Below, piece after piece: positions 1-11,000 of a stretch of 64,000 nt of DNA. This stretch comes from Desmodus rotundus (taxonomy: Eukaryota; Chordata; Mammalia; Chiroptera; Phyllostomidae). The notes under the pieces are model-generated. The model worked only from the letters and a program-made list of their open reading frames with translations, had not been told where the DNA came from and ran no database searches. The stretch's first letter is position 1. Every line of letters begins with the position of its first letter. The stretch lies in assembly GCF_022682495.2 (NCBI RefSeq), contig NC_071399.1:4135342-4199341 (forward strand), read 5' to 3'. The position numbers and the translations under genes are program-made.

Positions 1-3000
1 CAGGCTGTGTCTGCCACCATTTTTAGTTTTCTTGCATTTAGTCCATTCTCTTGCCTACTGTGCTAATTCTCTTCTGATGGCTTGCACTCCTATGTTCAAA
101 TTGTACAAGAGAGTTCATGCAGCCTAGTAATACAACACAAATGCTTCATCGATGGTTGGGCAATTATTACCATCACTTGGAAACAATGCTAAACAAGCTA
201 TACCTCTTAAATAAAAAGCCCAGCACTTGAAGCTATTATGTTTCATACTTTGACATAAAGAGATAAACACTGGAATAAGTGTATGAGAACCATAGATCTA
301 TTTTATACCAGTAATATGGGAAATGCATCTGAAAATCATATGGAATTAATAGTCTCTTTGTGGTTATTGGTAAAGTCCTGAATAATTTGCTATGGCTTCA
401 CTTTCTAGGCCTTTCGTTTGAAGAAATTTCTGTAAACGTGAAGGGTCTTTCGCATTTTTGAGGGTGGTTGGATTCACAGAGAATTTCATCAAAATATGGT
501 GGGTTGGCGCCGGCCTCTGACAGGATCCTCGAGTAACAGCGGACCCATGTTTCCTAGATGCTTATATCCGAGAGTTAAAGCTGCTGAAATAATTCTGCTA
601 CTGGCTTGTAATCTTTACTTTTCACAAGACAGCACTTAAAAGTAAGTTTATAACTGCATGCTATATATCCTTTACATTGCAGTAAACATCACAATACAAA
701 GAAGAGTTAGAGAAATATTAGTGAAGCATTTAAAGTCAATTATTTAAAGTTCAGATAATTATTGTACCAAAAAAACCAAACACCAACCTCCCCCCTCCAC
801 CGCCACAATTACAAAGAGAGGACTCTTTGCTGTATCCTCTCTGCTCCCGTTTCAAGTTCATAGAGCACACGCTTTACTGTGTGTCTCCTTGGGCAACTGG
901 TGGTCCTTGAGAAGAGGAAAGCCCAGCCGTAGAGGGTCCCAGCCTTTTCCGGTCGTGTGTACAGGGCATGGTTTCTCTGAGTTTGATCCACTGTCTTGTC
1001 AGCATAAAATTATGTTATTGTGTAAGCACATTGCATCGAACTCTGCTGGAGCTCGCGGTCCTTATGGCAAGAAGTGGTATTAGAATATAAATGAACACGT
1101 CTGGTTAATAAGCTGAGCAGACTCAATCCTCCCATTTTAATTGTGGGTGGATGCAATATTCTAGTGAAACCAGTGTGTAATCTGCATGTGTTTTCAATCT
1201 GCCTGCACAAGGCAGGATATAGAGCAGCGTTCATTTATTTATAAGCACTCATTTCGTTTGAAACATGATCCTCTGGCTGTTGTCACTCCTTAAGATTTGA
1301 TACCTATGTTTAGTATGCTGGTTACTCGTATTTATCTTTACATGTCCTTCATGGTGTCATGAGCAGAGTCGGCATTTAATAAACATTTGAGTGGATGGAG
1401 AAGAGCAAAGGTTTGGATTGTGCAAAATGATTGAGGAGTTAGAAATAAATTCAGTTTGGAATCTGTCATTATGAGTATGTATTTTATTATGTGAGTTATA
1501 TGGAAATTCCTACCACAAGAAAATAAGGAAGCTGCATAGTATAAGTTTTCCTCCTTCCTTCCCCTTCTTCATAGTGGAAAAAAATTATAGCTCATGTTGA
1601 TTGCCATCATATAAAGGGATGGGCTAGTCCACAGACGTTCATTCTCTAGCTGAAAGAAACTTACTCCTTTAAGTCCAAAGGGGTTTTAACGTTTTATAGA
1701 ACATGCATTATATACTTCCTTACTGACCATGGTTTCCCCTTGATGACTCAGGATCATTACCACCAGCGTTTGGCATTATAGAGAATCCTGGAACTAGAGG
1801 TGACCGAGAGCAGGTGAGTGTTCCAGACCAGGAAATCAAGGGACGTGATTTCCCTTGGCCTTTGTGGCTTTAATCCAACACCGACACATTCATATGATGG
1901 AGAGGAGAGAACATCTGTTCATCCTGGTTCTGAATCCCAGCCCCTTCGTTACTTCCTTATCTGGTGATGCTTATCCTCACATCTTTGCTTCTTTGCTCAG
2001 AGTTGGATTAGAGGACATCCAAAACTCTTAGCTTAGTGCCTAGTGAAGGGCATGTCCTGGTTGTTACCGTTCTCCCAGTTCAGGGCTTTCTCACCCATTC
2101 GTCTGAGGATTGCCCCATTTCCTCACGAGGGGTTTGTAATCCTGTGTGCCCTCAAATTCAGTGCATTTAGCCTCCGGGGAAGTGCTTGAACGTTCTGCTC
2201 TTACAGAATTGTAGATGATGTTTTGTTGAATGGCCCTAAAGACGTCTATTTTAAAATTAGATTCTTTGATAGTTTAAATTGGTAGATAAGGCACCTCTGA
2301 TTAAGAAAAGACTTGTATTAGGAAATTTTCTTAAATGTAGAAAAAAAGAAGAAACAATGAAAGTAAATCTGGTATTTTTTTCCGTTGTGGAGAAACTATG
2401 TAACTGTACTAGAGTTGAAACATTTATCTACGGAAAAGCCTTATTCTGTTCTGAAGAAAGTCATCTTCCCTTTTACCCGCATACAGGTAGGATAAATGGT
2501 TATCAGCACAGTAAGCCATGGGCTGTCTCTGAAGATCAGTGTTGTTTTGACAATTTTGTATTATTAAGCCACTTGAAAACGGGAAGGTGAACCCCTCTCA
2601 ATCATACTTAAAATTGTAGCTAAGGAGATTTTCGTCTCTATTTCAGGGGGAAAAAAGGATGTGATGTTCAAATAATATAGTAATAGGATTATAAAGGTCA
2701 ACATGAGAAAGTCAAGTATGTATCGGGCTACTGTATATAGTTGTAGCAAAGACAATAGGCTTGTGGAAAAGAGTTTTTGAATTTGGGGCAGCTGAAGCTT
2801 ATACAAAGAGGTGATTCTACAGTAGGACCAGTTGTAAATCTTAGGTTTAATGCAAAAGCCTTGGCAAGTTCATACACAATAGCTCTCAAAGTAAGAGGAA
2901 CAAACTAGCCCTGTATACCAGAGTTCCCCCTACCGTTAAAGTATAGGCAGGTGCTTGAGAGGGTCAATCATACATTGAGAATTTTATTTTGCCCCAAGTC

Positions 3001-5457
3001 TGTTTATCCAGAGCTGGTGATTTCGGAAATGATGGTGTACTGGGAATCAGATGTCAAGTGTCAGCGTGACAGACGACTGAAGAAAGGATATTTGTGTATC
3101 ATTTTCCTCAACACCAAAAAGAAGTATCAGAATGGATGTTTCTAAAGCAGTCATTTAAATGCTAAGTAAACGTTCAAATACAAAAAACCAGGGCATGCTA
3201 GGACTGGCTGCTAAAAATACATCAGCCCCTTCCTCCTAAGTCCCTTATAAAGTTTTTTTTTACTTTATGGGAAAATCTGGAAAAAATACGTATGTTACTT
3301 CCACCTTCCTTTCATTAGTCACTAGAATTTGGTCCTCTTATATTTAAACCCTACTCCATTGCAGATAATTAGAAAACGAGAGACTGGAGTGTTAATAATT
3401 TTCAAAGCAGATAAAACAGATGGTAGAAGTTTTTGCCAAGAAATCTCGGGATGGTAAAGGAAGGTGGGGATGGTGGAAGGGGAGACAGTGGGCCTGTTTT
3501 AAAGCCACAGTCAGATTTAGGAGGGAATGGCAGAGGGGTCTGATTAATCCCCAAAACGTTGCCTAACCTGCAGACACTGAGCGGGGCTGTCCCCAGGGAG
3601 CTTACAGACAAACTCGGGAGAGACACAGTAAAAGCCCTATAACAGTGCTTACAGCAAACCCTACGCTCCACAGAAAGCCTCAGGATGGCTCTGCTTCCCA
3701 GGTGGGGCTGTTCTAGTACCAAGAAAATGACAGACTCTGTGTGTGAGCACGGAAGAGGTTATGCTAACATTTCATTTTAATTCCCAAACACCTCATCAAG
3801 TATTAAACAACTCATGCACGCCAAGGTCACCCAGCATCTGTAGCTGGGAACCCTTTCTGCTGTGCCAAAGTGACTGAGAATGACAGGACCTTAGGTCCCC
3901 AGAGCCTGTGCTTCCACCTGTGACGCTTCCTCCACTTACCCTTCTGCCGGCACCTGCGTTGAAGGTAACAGTCACCTTCATCGGGCCATAAACGTCTCTT
4001 CTCGGTATTTGTGGAGCCTTTCATTGCATGGCTGTTTCAGCCTTTCTTGTTTCGATGGCGTAGTGCACGTTAGCTTTAATTATGGAGAATAGGGTAAAAC
4101 GGGGGTAAGGGAAGTAAGATGTTACACCTGGAAGGCTTTGGTTTCCAGCTCCCTTTGAGGCTCTCTCAGCCAGGACAGCGCGTTTCATTTTTCACTGACA
4201 GCTTGCGAGGAGGCGAAAGGGTCTCATGCATTTTAAGTATATGGCCCTTTGTATTTTGAGATTCATCCTGCTGTGCGTGACAGTTTATTTACAAGGGCGT
4301 ACACTGCACTTGATCTTGTTAGTACTCGGCCTAGTAACCGTCAAGTTTTGGAGGCCTGGCCTCTGGGACTTCCCTTTTCTAAGTAGCTAACCTTCCCATG
4401 GGTAGACCCGCTCGACATTCTGAGATCTCTGGCCGTTGACAATAATTTGGAAAGCCTAAAGATGCATGCTTCGGGACACGTTCGATGCCCTGAGGAAGTA
4501 ATCCTGGATATAAAACCTCTTTTTTTTTTTAAACCTACCCCTCAGCATTAGAAATGCCATGGGGGAAAACCAGGCTAGAAATTAGGATAAGCTAGGTTTG
4601 AATTTCTTCCTAAAAGACATTACTAGGAGCACATAGCATCTAAGCATTTGGGCAGGAAAAGGGAGAGGTTTCCATTAAGAAGTCATTTCGTTTTTGTTGT
4701 TGTTTACCAGGTTTTTACTGTTTCTTTTCATTGTTCTCTTCTGAAATGTATGTCATACATGGATTTAAGGATGAGTGGCACGCAGAATTTCGATGTGAAT
4801 TGTACTCTTACATGTTTTGTGTGGCCAGTTACAGTAAAGTCCAATGATGTGGAACTGCGGAGTTATACTTGCGTGTTTGGATAGCAGGGTGGCTTTCAAT
4901 GGTCCAGTCCAGTCCTTGAACAGGCAGCCGTGGTCCTTACAGAGTGGGAGAATTCCCCCCGGAATGAGCGGGGTTTCAGCACACCTGGAATGAAATAAAA
5001 GTCAGGGAAAAGATGATGCCAGTGAGCACAAGGCTAGGTAGGCAAATACAAGCAGGGGCGCCTCCTTTCAGTGAGAGGAACACCGTGAACCGATGAGGAT
5101 TTTACTGATGGAAGTGACTGAGGACACCTAACGTGGCCCTCTGCAGTGAGAGTTTGGGACATTTTTTCATAGATGTCTCTAGCATGGAACCAGTGACGCT
5201 GTTTGTGTGAGGCCATTGGCCTCTACCTGTCCACGGTGAGTCTGGAGACGTGATGTTAGAACCTGGCAAAATGAGTAATAGTATTATATGTTACATATAA
5301 GCTCAGATGAGCTAGGGTCATAAGGCCACCCTTCTCTTAGTTGATGACCTTCGCTTCTACTTGACTGAGAAAATTTAATCAACCACAAGAGAATTTGCAC
5401 AAACACCCCTACCTACCTACCAGCCTCTCTCCCCATGTACTCTCCCTTCCTCCCTGT
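1..5457. other. NEIL3 intron 1 (part), no gene seen
   Basis: AT-rich non-coding sequence. No CpG island, promoter-like region or NEIL3 exon 1 (expected GC-rich, starting Met-Val-Glu-Gly) was found, so the start of the gene lies before the window. Short open frames here lack any recognisable protein. An MIR-like tail (AATAAACATTTGAGTGGATGGA) lies near 1,377. Confidence 0.6.
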
Positions 5458-5658
5458 CAGGGGTCCAACCTTTTGGCATCTCTGGGCCACACTGGAAAAA
5501 GGAGAGTTGTCTTGGGCTGCACATTAAAGACACTGCGCCATGTAATCACAAAAAAAAGTCTCATGATATTTTAAGTAAATTTATGATTTTGTGTTGGGCC
5601 ACATTCATAGCCATCCTGGGAGGCATGCGGCCCACGGGTGGCAGGTTCGACACCCCTG
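5458..5658 (+). mobile_element. Non-autonomous hAT (Charlie/MER30-like) MITE
   Basis: Begins CAGGGGTCCAACC and ends GGTTCGACACCCCTG, inverted terminal repeats about 15 bases long, enclosing the familiar interior GGGCCACACTGG ... TTGTCTTGGGC ... TTGTGTTGGGCCACATTC. This matches a eutherian hAT-Charlie MITE; the exact family name is from memory. No 8-bp target duplication could be seen, which suits an old copy. A second copy in the opposite direction is at 42,110-42,314. Confidence 0.75.
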
Positions 5659-5777
5659 CTAGATGAACTGTCCCTGTTCTCATCGAGACCAACAGAGCCC
5701 ACGTGCCCGGGATCCTCCTCTTGCCTTGTAAAGACACAGCTGTCCTCTCTGCTGCATGATACATGTTTTTCCCTCGA

Positions 5778-5829
5778 CTGTTTGCTTTAAGATGGGACAT
5801 AGAAACGCATCCCATCTTAAAGCAAACAG
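5778..5829. repeat. Perfect 20-bp inverted repeat (hairpin), 12-nt loop
   Basis: Arms 5,778-5,797 (starts CTGTTTGC) and 5,810-5,829 (ends GCAAACAG) are exact reverse complements with no mismatch, separated by CATAGAAACGCA. A transcript would form a 52-nt stem-loop. It lies between the hAT MITE and an L2 and belongs to no repeat family I recognise. It could be a templated inversion or part of a MITE. Confidence 0.9.
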
Positions 5830-5929
5830 AAGCACTCTTGACTCTACTTCCCAGCTGTCGCCCCGTTTCTGTGTGGTCCTTTACAGCATCACATGTTCAC
5901 CCTGCCTCACAGACTCTAGTCTCCAAAGG

Positions 5930-7190
5930 GGCTTTTGCCTCCTATCACTTCCTGGTAACTTCTGTCACCAATCACCTTTTCATCTCTAAATCTAGCAGTT
6001 GGGTCTCAGCCTTCCTCTTACTGGATGCATTTGGACTATTGCCACACCTCTTCCTTGAAACGTGTTTCTCCTGGCTCCCGGAACACCACTCTTCCTTGGA
6101 TTTGCTCCTGCCCTGCTGGCTGCCTTCTCAGTCTCCTTTTCTGGTTCCTCTTCTCCCCAACATCACAATATTGTGTCTGAGTGACTCTTGCTGATCTCAT
6201 CCACTTTTAGAGGTTTGGAAGCCATTGGCACGACGCTCCCTGGATAAGCTTGTGTCTCCATCCTAGACCTCGCTCCTGTGTGTATTCAGCTGCCTACTCA
6301 ACCTCTCCATGTACATGCCCACAGACACCTCAACCTTAACTCGTCTAAAACCAAATCCCAGATCTTCATCTCCCATGCTCTTCCACCCCATGGGGTGAAT
6401 CTTCTTCACCCCATTTGACAGCACTACTATCTTTCCAGCCATTCAGACCAAAAACCTCCCATAGTCGAGTACCAGCGAATCCTCTTTGTTTTGGTTTCCA
6501 AATGCATCCAGGTACTGGCCCAGAACTTCGTCATCTCCTGTCTGGGTCGTCACAGCAGCCACCAAAGTACGTTTCCTGCTCCTACCCTTGATCCCTTAGC
6601 CATGATCCTACCCAGGATCCAGAAGAGCATTCCAAAAAGTAATGCAGATCCTACCTTTTCTCCAGCTTACTTCTGTCAGAGAAAAACCCAGTCCTTTGGC
6701 AGGGAGCACACGATCTGGTTCTCGTTATGTCCGACTGCGTCCGCCTACCATCTTCCCGGTCCTCTGTGCCCTGGCCACCTGCCTGCTAGCTGTTTGGCGG
6801 CCCACAAGCAACACTCTGTGTGCAGTAGGGCAAGTGTGTTGATCACTATTCCTGTTGCCCAGCTGTGGCTCCCTCTCAGCTCCTTTCAGATGGGCCCACG
6901 CACCATCCCCCCAATGAGACTGTGACCGCCCCATTTAGCCCTGCAACCAGCTACGCCCTCTGCAGTCTTGATCTCCTTCTCATCTCAGTTTCTTCTCCGA
7001 ATGTCCCAATACACTGTTATTCTGTTTCCTGTTTACTCTCTCCCCCAGTCGAATATAAACTTTCTGAAGGCAAGGGGCTTTCTTATTGTTTTGTTTTGTT
7101 TTTCCATTGACCCCCCCCCCCCAGCATCTAGAGTAAGGCCTCAGACATAGGGAAAGATCAATAGACTTTTCTAACATGAGTGAATGTGAT
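5930..7190 (+). mobile_element. L2 LINE, 3' portion
   Basis: The sequence follows the remembered order of the L2 3' region: a pyrimidine-rich part near 6,000-6,180, ACCTCAACCTTAACTCGTCT and CCAGATCTTCATCTCCCATG near 6,330-6,380, then near 7,045 the AATATAAACTTTCTGAAGGC tail typical of L2. Open frames inside (for example 5,763-6,194) are remnants or chance and do not encode a host protein. A poly-C run near 7,110 interrupts the tail. Confidence 0.65.
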
Positions 7191-9183
7191 GCATGGTGCA
7201 TTTTGAACGAGCGGGGTGCCTTTCCATGTGGCACATAGCACCTCAGTTGTCAGAATGTCAAAGCTGTAGACACAGCCAAGTGAGTGGCGTGAATGATGAT
7301 CGTTGCTGATCGGAAGGGTCTTCAACTAAATGGTGGAAGTTCTTGTTGAAGCTGTTCATTTCGCAATACGAGCCGGCTTCCCGTGAGACAGTTGGGCCTC
7401 ATTGACTCTTTGGCTCAGTGTTGTGACAGCAGCGTCTATTTCAAGGTGACCTTGTCTGGCTCTTTGCCAGGAGCCAGTAGAAAACACAGTGAAGGCAGAA
7501 TTCAGGAGAGAAACAGCAGCCTGGGCAGGGAACAGAAGCAGTGGACTGAGAGCTACTGTCGTGCGGCTTCCGGTCTTGGGAAGGAGCAGAGCGGGGCGGT
7601 GGGATTTAGGGCAGTGCCCTGACAAGCAGGGAGTGAAGCCGACAGAGAAGTCTTCAGTGGGCCAATCAGATACTGTGTTTCTCTGTTTACTGGGTGGGCA
7701 GGCTGTGCCAAAGAAAACAGAATATGACATGAGTGTTATACATTATGTTGTTATATATTATAATATAGTATAGTATAGTATAGTATAGTATACAATTGAA
7801 AGGCAGATAAGTGCCACTGGAGGAAACCGGGGCCTGATGCCGAGTTGCTGAGAAGAGGCACCACGCACACCGGGTTCACATGTTTACTATGAAAGCAGAG
7901 AGAGTGTGCAAGATCTGGCCCTAGCCACACCTCAGTCCCTAACATGACGGCACATACCCCACTTTGTGTTGCCATGGGAGGACTGCTCCCCCACCTGCTG
8001 GGGTCTGAAACACAGAAAGTGGGGGGGGGGCCTGCCTGGTGGCCATTGACATGTAGATGCTTCATCAGGACTCAGGAATACACCTCGCAAGGCACCGTAC
8101 CCAGCAGCACAGGCTGTGACGGCCATGTGTCTCCTTGAAAGAGATGTTGCCAGTGTGGAGGTGGAGGGAGGTGACAGACTGCACAGGGTGGCCTTGTCCA
8201 GCATCTTGCGTAGGTATTGAGTCCCCTACAAGTTGGGCAACGTGAAAATTTAAGGGAGGTTAATTGGAATGACTATAGTAGCACATAGCCTCCCGACCAA
8301 GAAGCAGGGCAGCCACTGTGAAGTGCAGGGCTGGACGGATGTACTGGGGTCCCCTTCCCCACCCAGCCTCTGCTGGCAGCCCTAACGGAAGCCAGAGGAC
8401 AAGGTCACACAGGACTTCAGAAAGAATACTGGGGGAGGGGAATAATAAGGCTGTGAGCCACCCTTTCAGCAGTGGAGGTTCCCACTGCCACAAATACCTC
8501 CTATTCGAGAATCTAAAAATATAAAACCTAAACTACGTTGGGGCAAAGTTTACTCAGAACAGCTCTATCTCTGCTCTGTATATCATCATCCTAAAAGTGC
8601 CCTGGCTAGTTTGTGAGAACTTTCCACCTGCTAGTTGGTTGTCATGGAAACCTGCATTGACACCTACTATCTTAATCCGGGCTTGGCTTGATGTGTATAG
8701 AAGTGGCAGAGTAAAGCCTTTTGTGAGGCAGAAAAACATCCAGACTCTGGTGCTTCTCAATTCAAGGCTGTAACTGATTACTTCATAAACACAAGGCAAA
8801 CGTCAAAGCATATTTTTCCTCCCTGAGGACTCAACAGTGCCGCACCAATGCTTGATGACCACAGACGGGTCCTGGGGCTCATCCAAGGAACAGCAGCGTC
8901 CCCAGGGGCAGGGGTTCTGAGGTGGTGGTGACGTGTGTACCTACCTGCAGGTCCTGATGCTAGAGTCTCCCAGTGGTTCTTCCTGTGGTTGGTGACAAAA
9001 GGGAAGATTGCTGCTTTGAAGCCCTCCCATGTGCTTGTTCATTGGCCACTATGCACCTGTGGACAGGATGGCCATGACCCCAGCGCCCTGACCTCCAGGC
9101 CAGCAGGGAGTTCTGGCATCGGCTGTAGCCATGACAACAGTGAATGGTTTTCATGGAAGAATAGTGTCTGTTCTTGTCTTAGT
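7191..9183. other. NEIL3 intron 1, no gene seen
   Basis: Apart from the TATAG tract, nothing certain. 7,800-8,260 is relatively GC-rich and resembles a decayed LTR or other old repeat but has no clear ends. A poly-G run sits near 8,020. Overlapping short frames on both strands show no known domain. Confidence 0.4.
7759..7793. repeat. (TATAG)n microsatellite
   Basis: About six tandem TATAG pentamers after an AT-rich lead-in. Simple repeat inside NEIL3 intron 1, probably length-variable. Confidence 0.9.
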
Positions 9184-9560
9184 CTGCCTGGTCTCTCCTG
9201 ACAAAAGGCCATGGACTGGGTGGCTCAAACACAAATTTATTTTCTCGTCGTTCTGGAAGCTGTGAGCCCAAGACCAAGGTTCTGGCTCTTTTGGTGTCTG
9301 GTGAGCGCTCCCTTACGGTGGGCAGAAGTCCACTTGCTTCTCACTTGGCCTTTCTTTGCTGGAGTACAGGAGGAAGAGAGCTAGCTCTCAGGTGTCCCCT
9401 CTGATAAGGACACCAATCCCATTGGATCAGGACCCCACTCTATGATCTCATTAAACCTTAATTTACCTCTGAAAGGTCCTGTTTTAAAGACAGTCCCATG
9501 GGGGTCAGGGGCTTCAACACAGGAATAGTTGAGGAAGACACAATTCAGTCCCTGACATTT
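9184..9560 (+). mobile_element. Ancient eutherian interspersed repeat, family uncertain
   Basis: Contains CTTAGTCTGCC, GACTGGGTGGCTCAAACAC, ATTTATTTTCTCGTCGTTCT, GGTGTCTGGTGAGCGC, GACACCAATCCCATTGGATC and ends near ATTCAGTCCCTGAC. This order (TAGTCTG... to ...ATTCAGTCC) is a familiar eutherian repeat whose class I cannot name with certainty. Confidence 0.6.
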
Positions 9561-10872
9561 CTCAATGAAACAAAAATCCCTTTATCCCTTTGAACTGAAT
9601 GCTATAGTTGAATCTTTTTTAAAAAGGGCTGGTTAGTAAACTAAAGACTAGAGTGGGCACGTTATCTTAAATGTTTAGAATGACAGGTATCTAAACCAGA
9701 CGTCTGAGAATCACTGAACTATACCATGCGACCATAAGTGGAGCGGAAGTTGTGATGTGCTCTGGGACTATGTCCAAAACTATTTTACAGTTATTCCCCT
9801 GGCATCCCCACCCCCACCCGCCCCCACCAAGATTTCATTGGGAACTTCTGAGAATCCTTTTGTCCACTTGAGAAAAATATACGTTGGAAGTAAGTGTGGA
9901 TATTACCTATTGTGTCTAGTATAATAGTTATGCACTTGTAACAGTATAAAATTTCTATGAATGTTTTGAGTTCAAATTAAATAATATTTACAACACGTAG
10001 CTCAAGAATAAGAAATGATATAAACAGCACCCATGTACATACTGCCCCGCTTTCGGAGAACATCACCAGTATCTAATTCCAGTCCATCCCCCGCCCTCGC
10101 CCGCAGGAGGACTGGTGCGTGGTATTTACAGCTTCTGAGGGTCCTCTTCGCAGTGTCCCATACACCGATTGTGACCCTGACATGTGCACTTTGGTTTTCC
10201 GTGGGGATGAGGGGAAGGGGTCATGGGTTTCGTTTCCCTGTATTTCTAACGTTGCTGGGGAGGGAGAGAGGAACAGGCCTTCTGTTAGAGTCCTCTGATC
10301 CGGGGCCCACAGCTTGTCTCTGATCCCCTGCACCCCACACAGCCATGCCATCTGAAGCTCTCGTTCCGTTCCGTGTGTAGGTCCCGTAAATGCCCCCTGA
10401 GGAGAGCTGGCCTCAGGGTGCTGCTGACTTTTTGCTGGCTTATGAGTTCATCCTTGCAGGTCAGAATATCTTACCGTGTGTTATCCACCCTCCTTAACTG
10501 TTCCTTCGAGAACCTTGGCTACGCGTGTGGAAAGCGAAGACTGTATTGTAATAGTTTTAAGACATTCACACCGTGCTTCTGTTTCCTTTTCATCTATGCA
10601 GAGCTGTGGTGTCCTAGCAGAATCCCATTGTGATTGTGTGCCAGTTAGTTTTTTGGCACCTAATTTCTGTGGCCTCTCTTTTTTTAAAGGGCTGGAGAAT
10701 AATTTGACAAAATGTACGTAAACAGCTGATTAATTACCTTCACTTGCTACCGATAATTCTTCTCATTGGGATGCGCCTGGACAGGGAGGAACAGAAATGC
10801 ATTGAAGATTTAAATTGTAATTGTGTTCAGGGTTTCTGTGTGTGTTTCATGTGCATCTGTATTTTCCCCCAG
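9561..10872. other. NEIL3 intron 1, 3' end
   Basis: Non-coding up to the exon 2 acceptor. 10,000-10,340 resembles an old LINE-type repeat (ACAGCACCCATGTACATACTG ... is a common eutherian repeat string) but was not assigned. The last 20 bases form the polypyrimidine tract and AG of exon 2. Confidence 0.4.
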
Positions 10873-11000
10873 GCTGCTACAGCGAATGAGAATGCAGATT
10901 CCAGCCGGCACGCCTTGAGACTGTTGAGTGGATCCGTGTACAGCGGTGTGGAGACTTTGGGGAAGGAGCTCTTCCTGTACTTTGGCCCGAAGGCTTTACG
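10873..11000 (+). CDS. NEIL3: NEIL3 exon 2: N-terminal glycosylase core with catalytic lysine
   Basis: First NEIL3 exon visible. It follows a CCCCCAG acceptor and ends before GTGAGA, opening in phase 0 and leaving two bases (CG) that join exon 3 to make Arg. Its last 25 codons contain SVYSGVETLGKELF and YFGPKALR, nearly identical to human NEIL3. The Lys in TLGKELF corresponds to human Lys81, the conserved Nei lysine used with the N-terminal valine. The first ~18 residues are poorly conserved with human and appear two residues longer, so the acceptor position is slightly less certain than the donor. Confidence 0.95.

Noticed and set aside
5763..6194. 143-codon plus-strand open frame
   Set aside because: It lies in the L2 element and starts in the hairpin region; it has no recognised domain.
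1..10872. Possible NEIL3 exon 1 or promoter
   Set aside because: No sequence encoding the conserved Met-Val-Glu-Gly-Pro start and no CpG-rich region was found.
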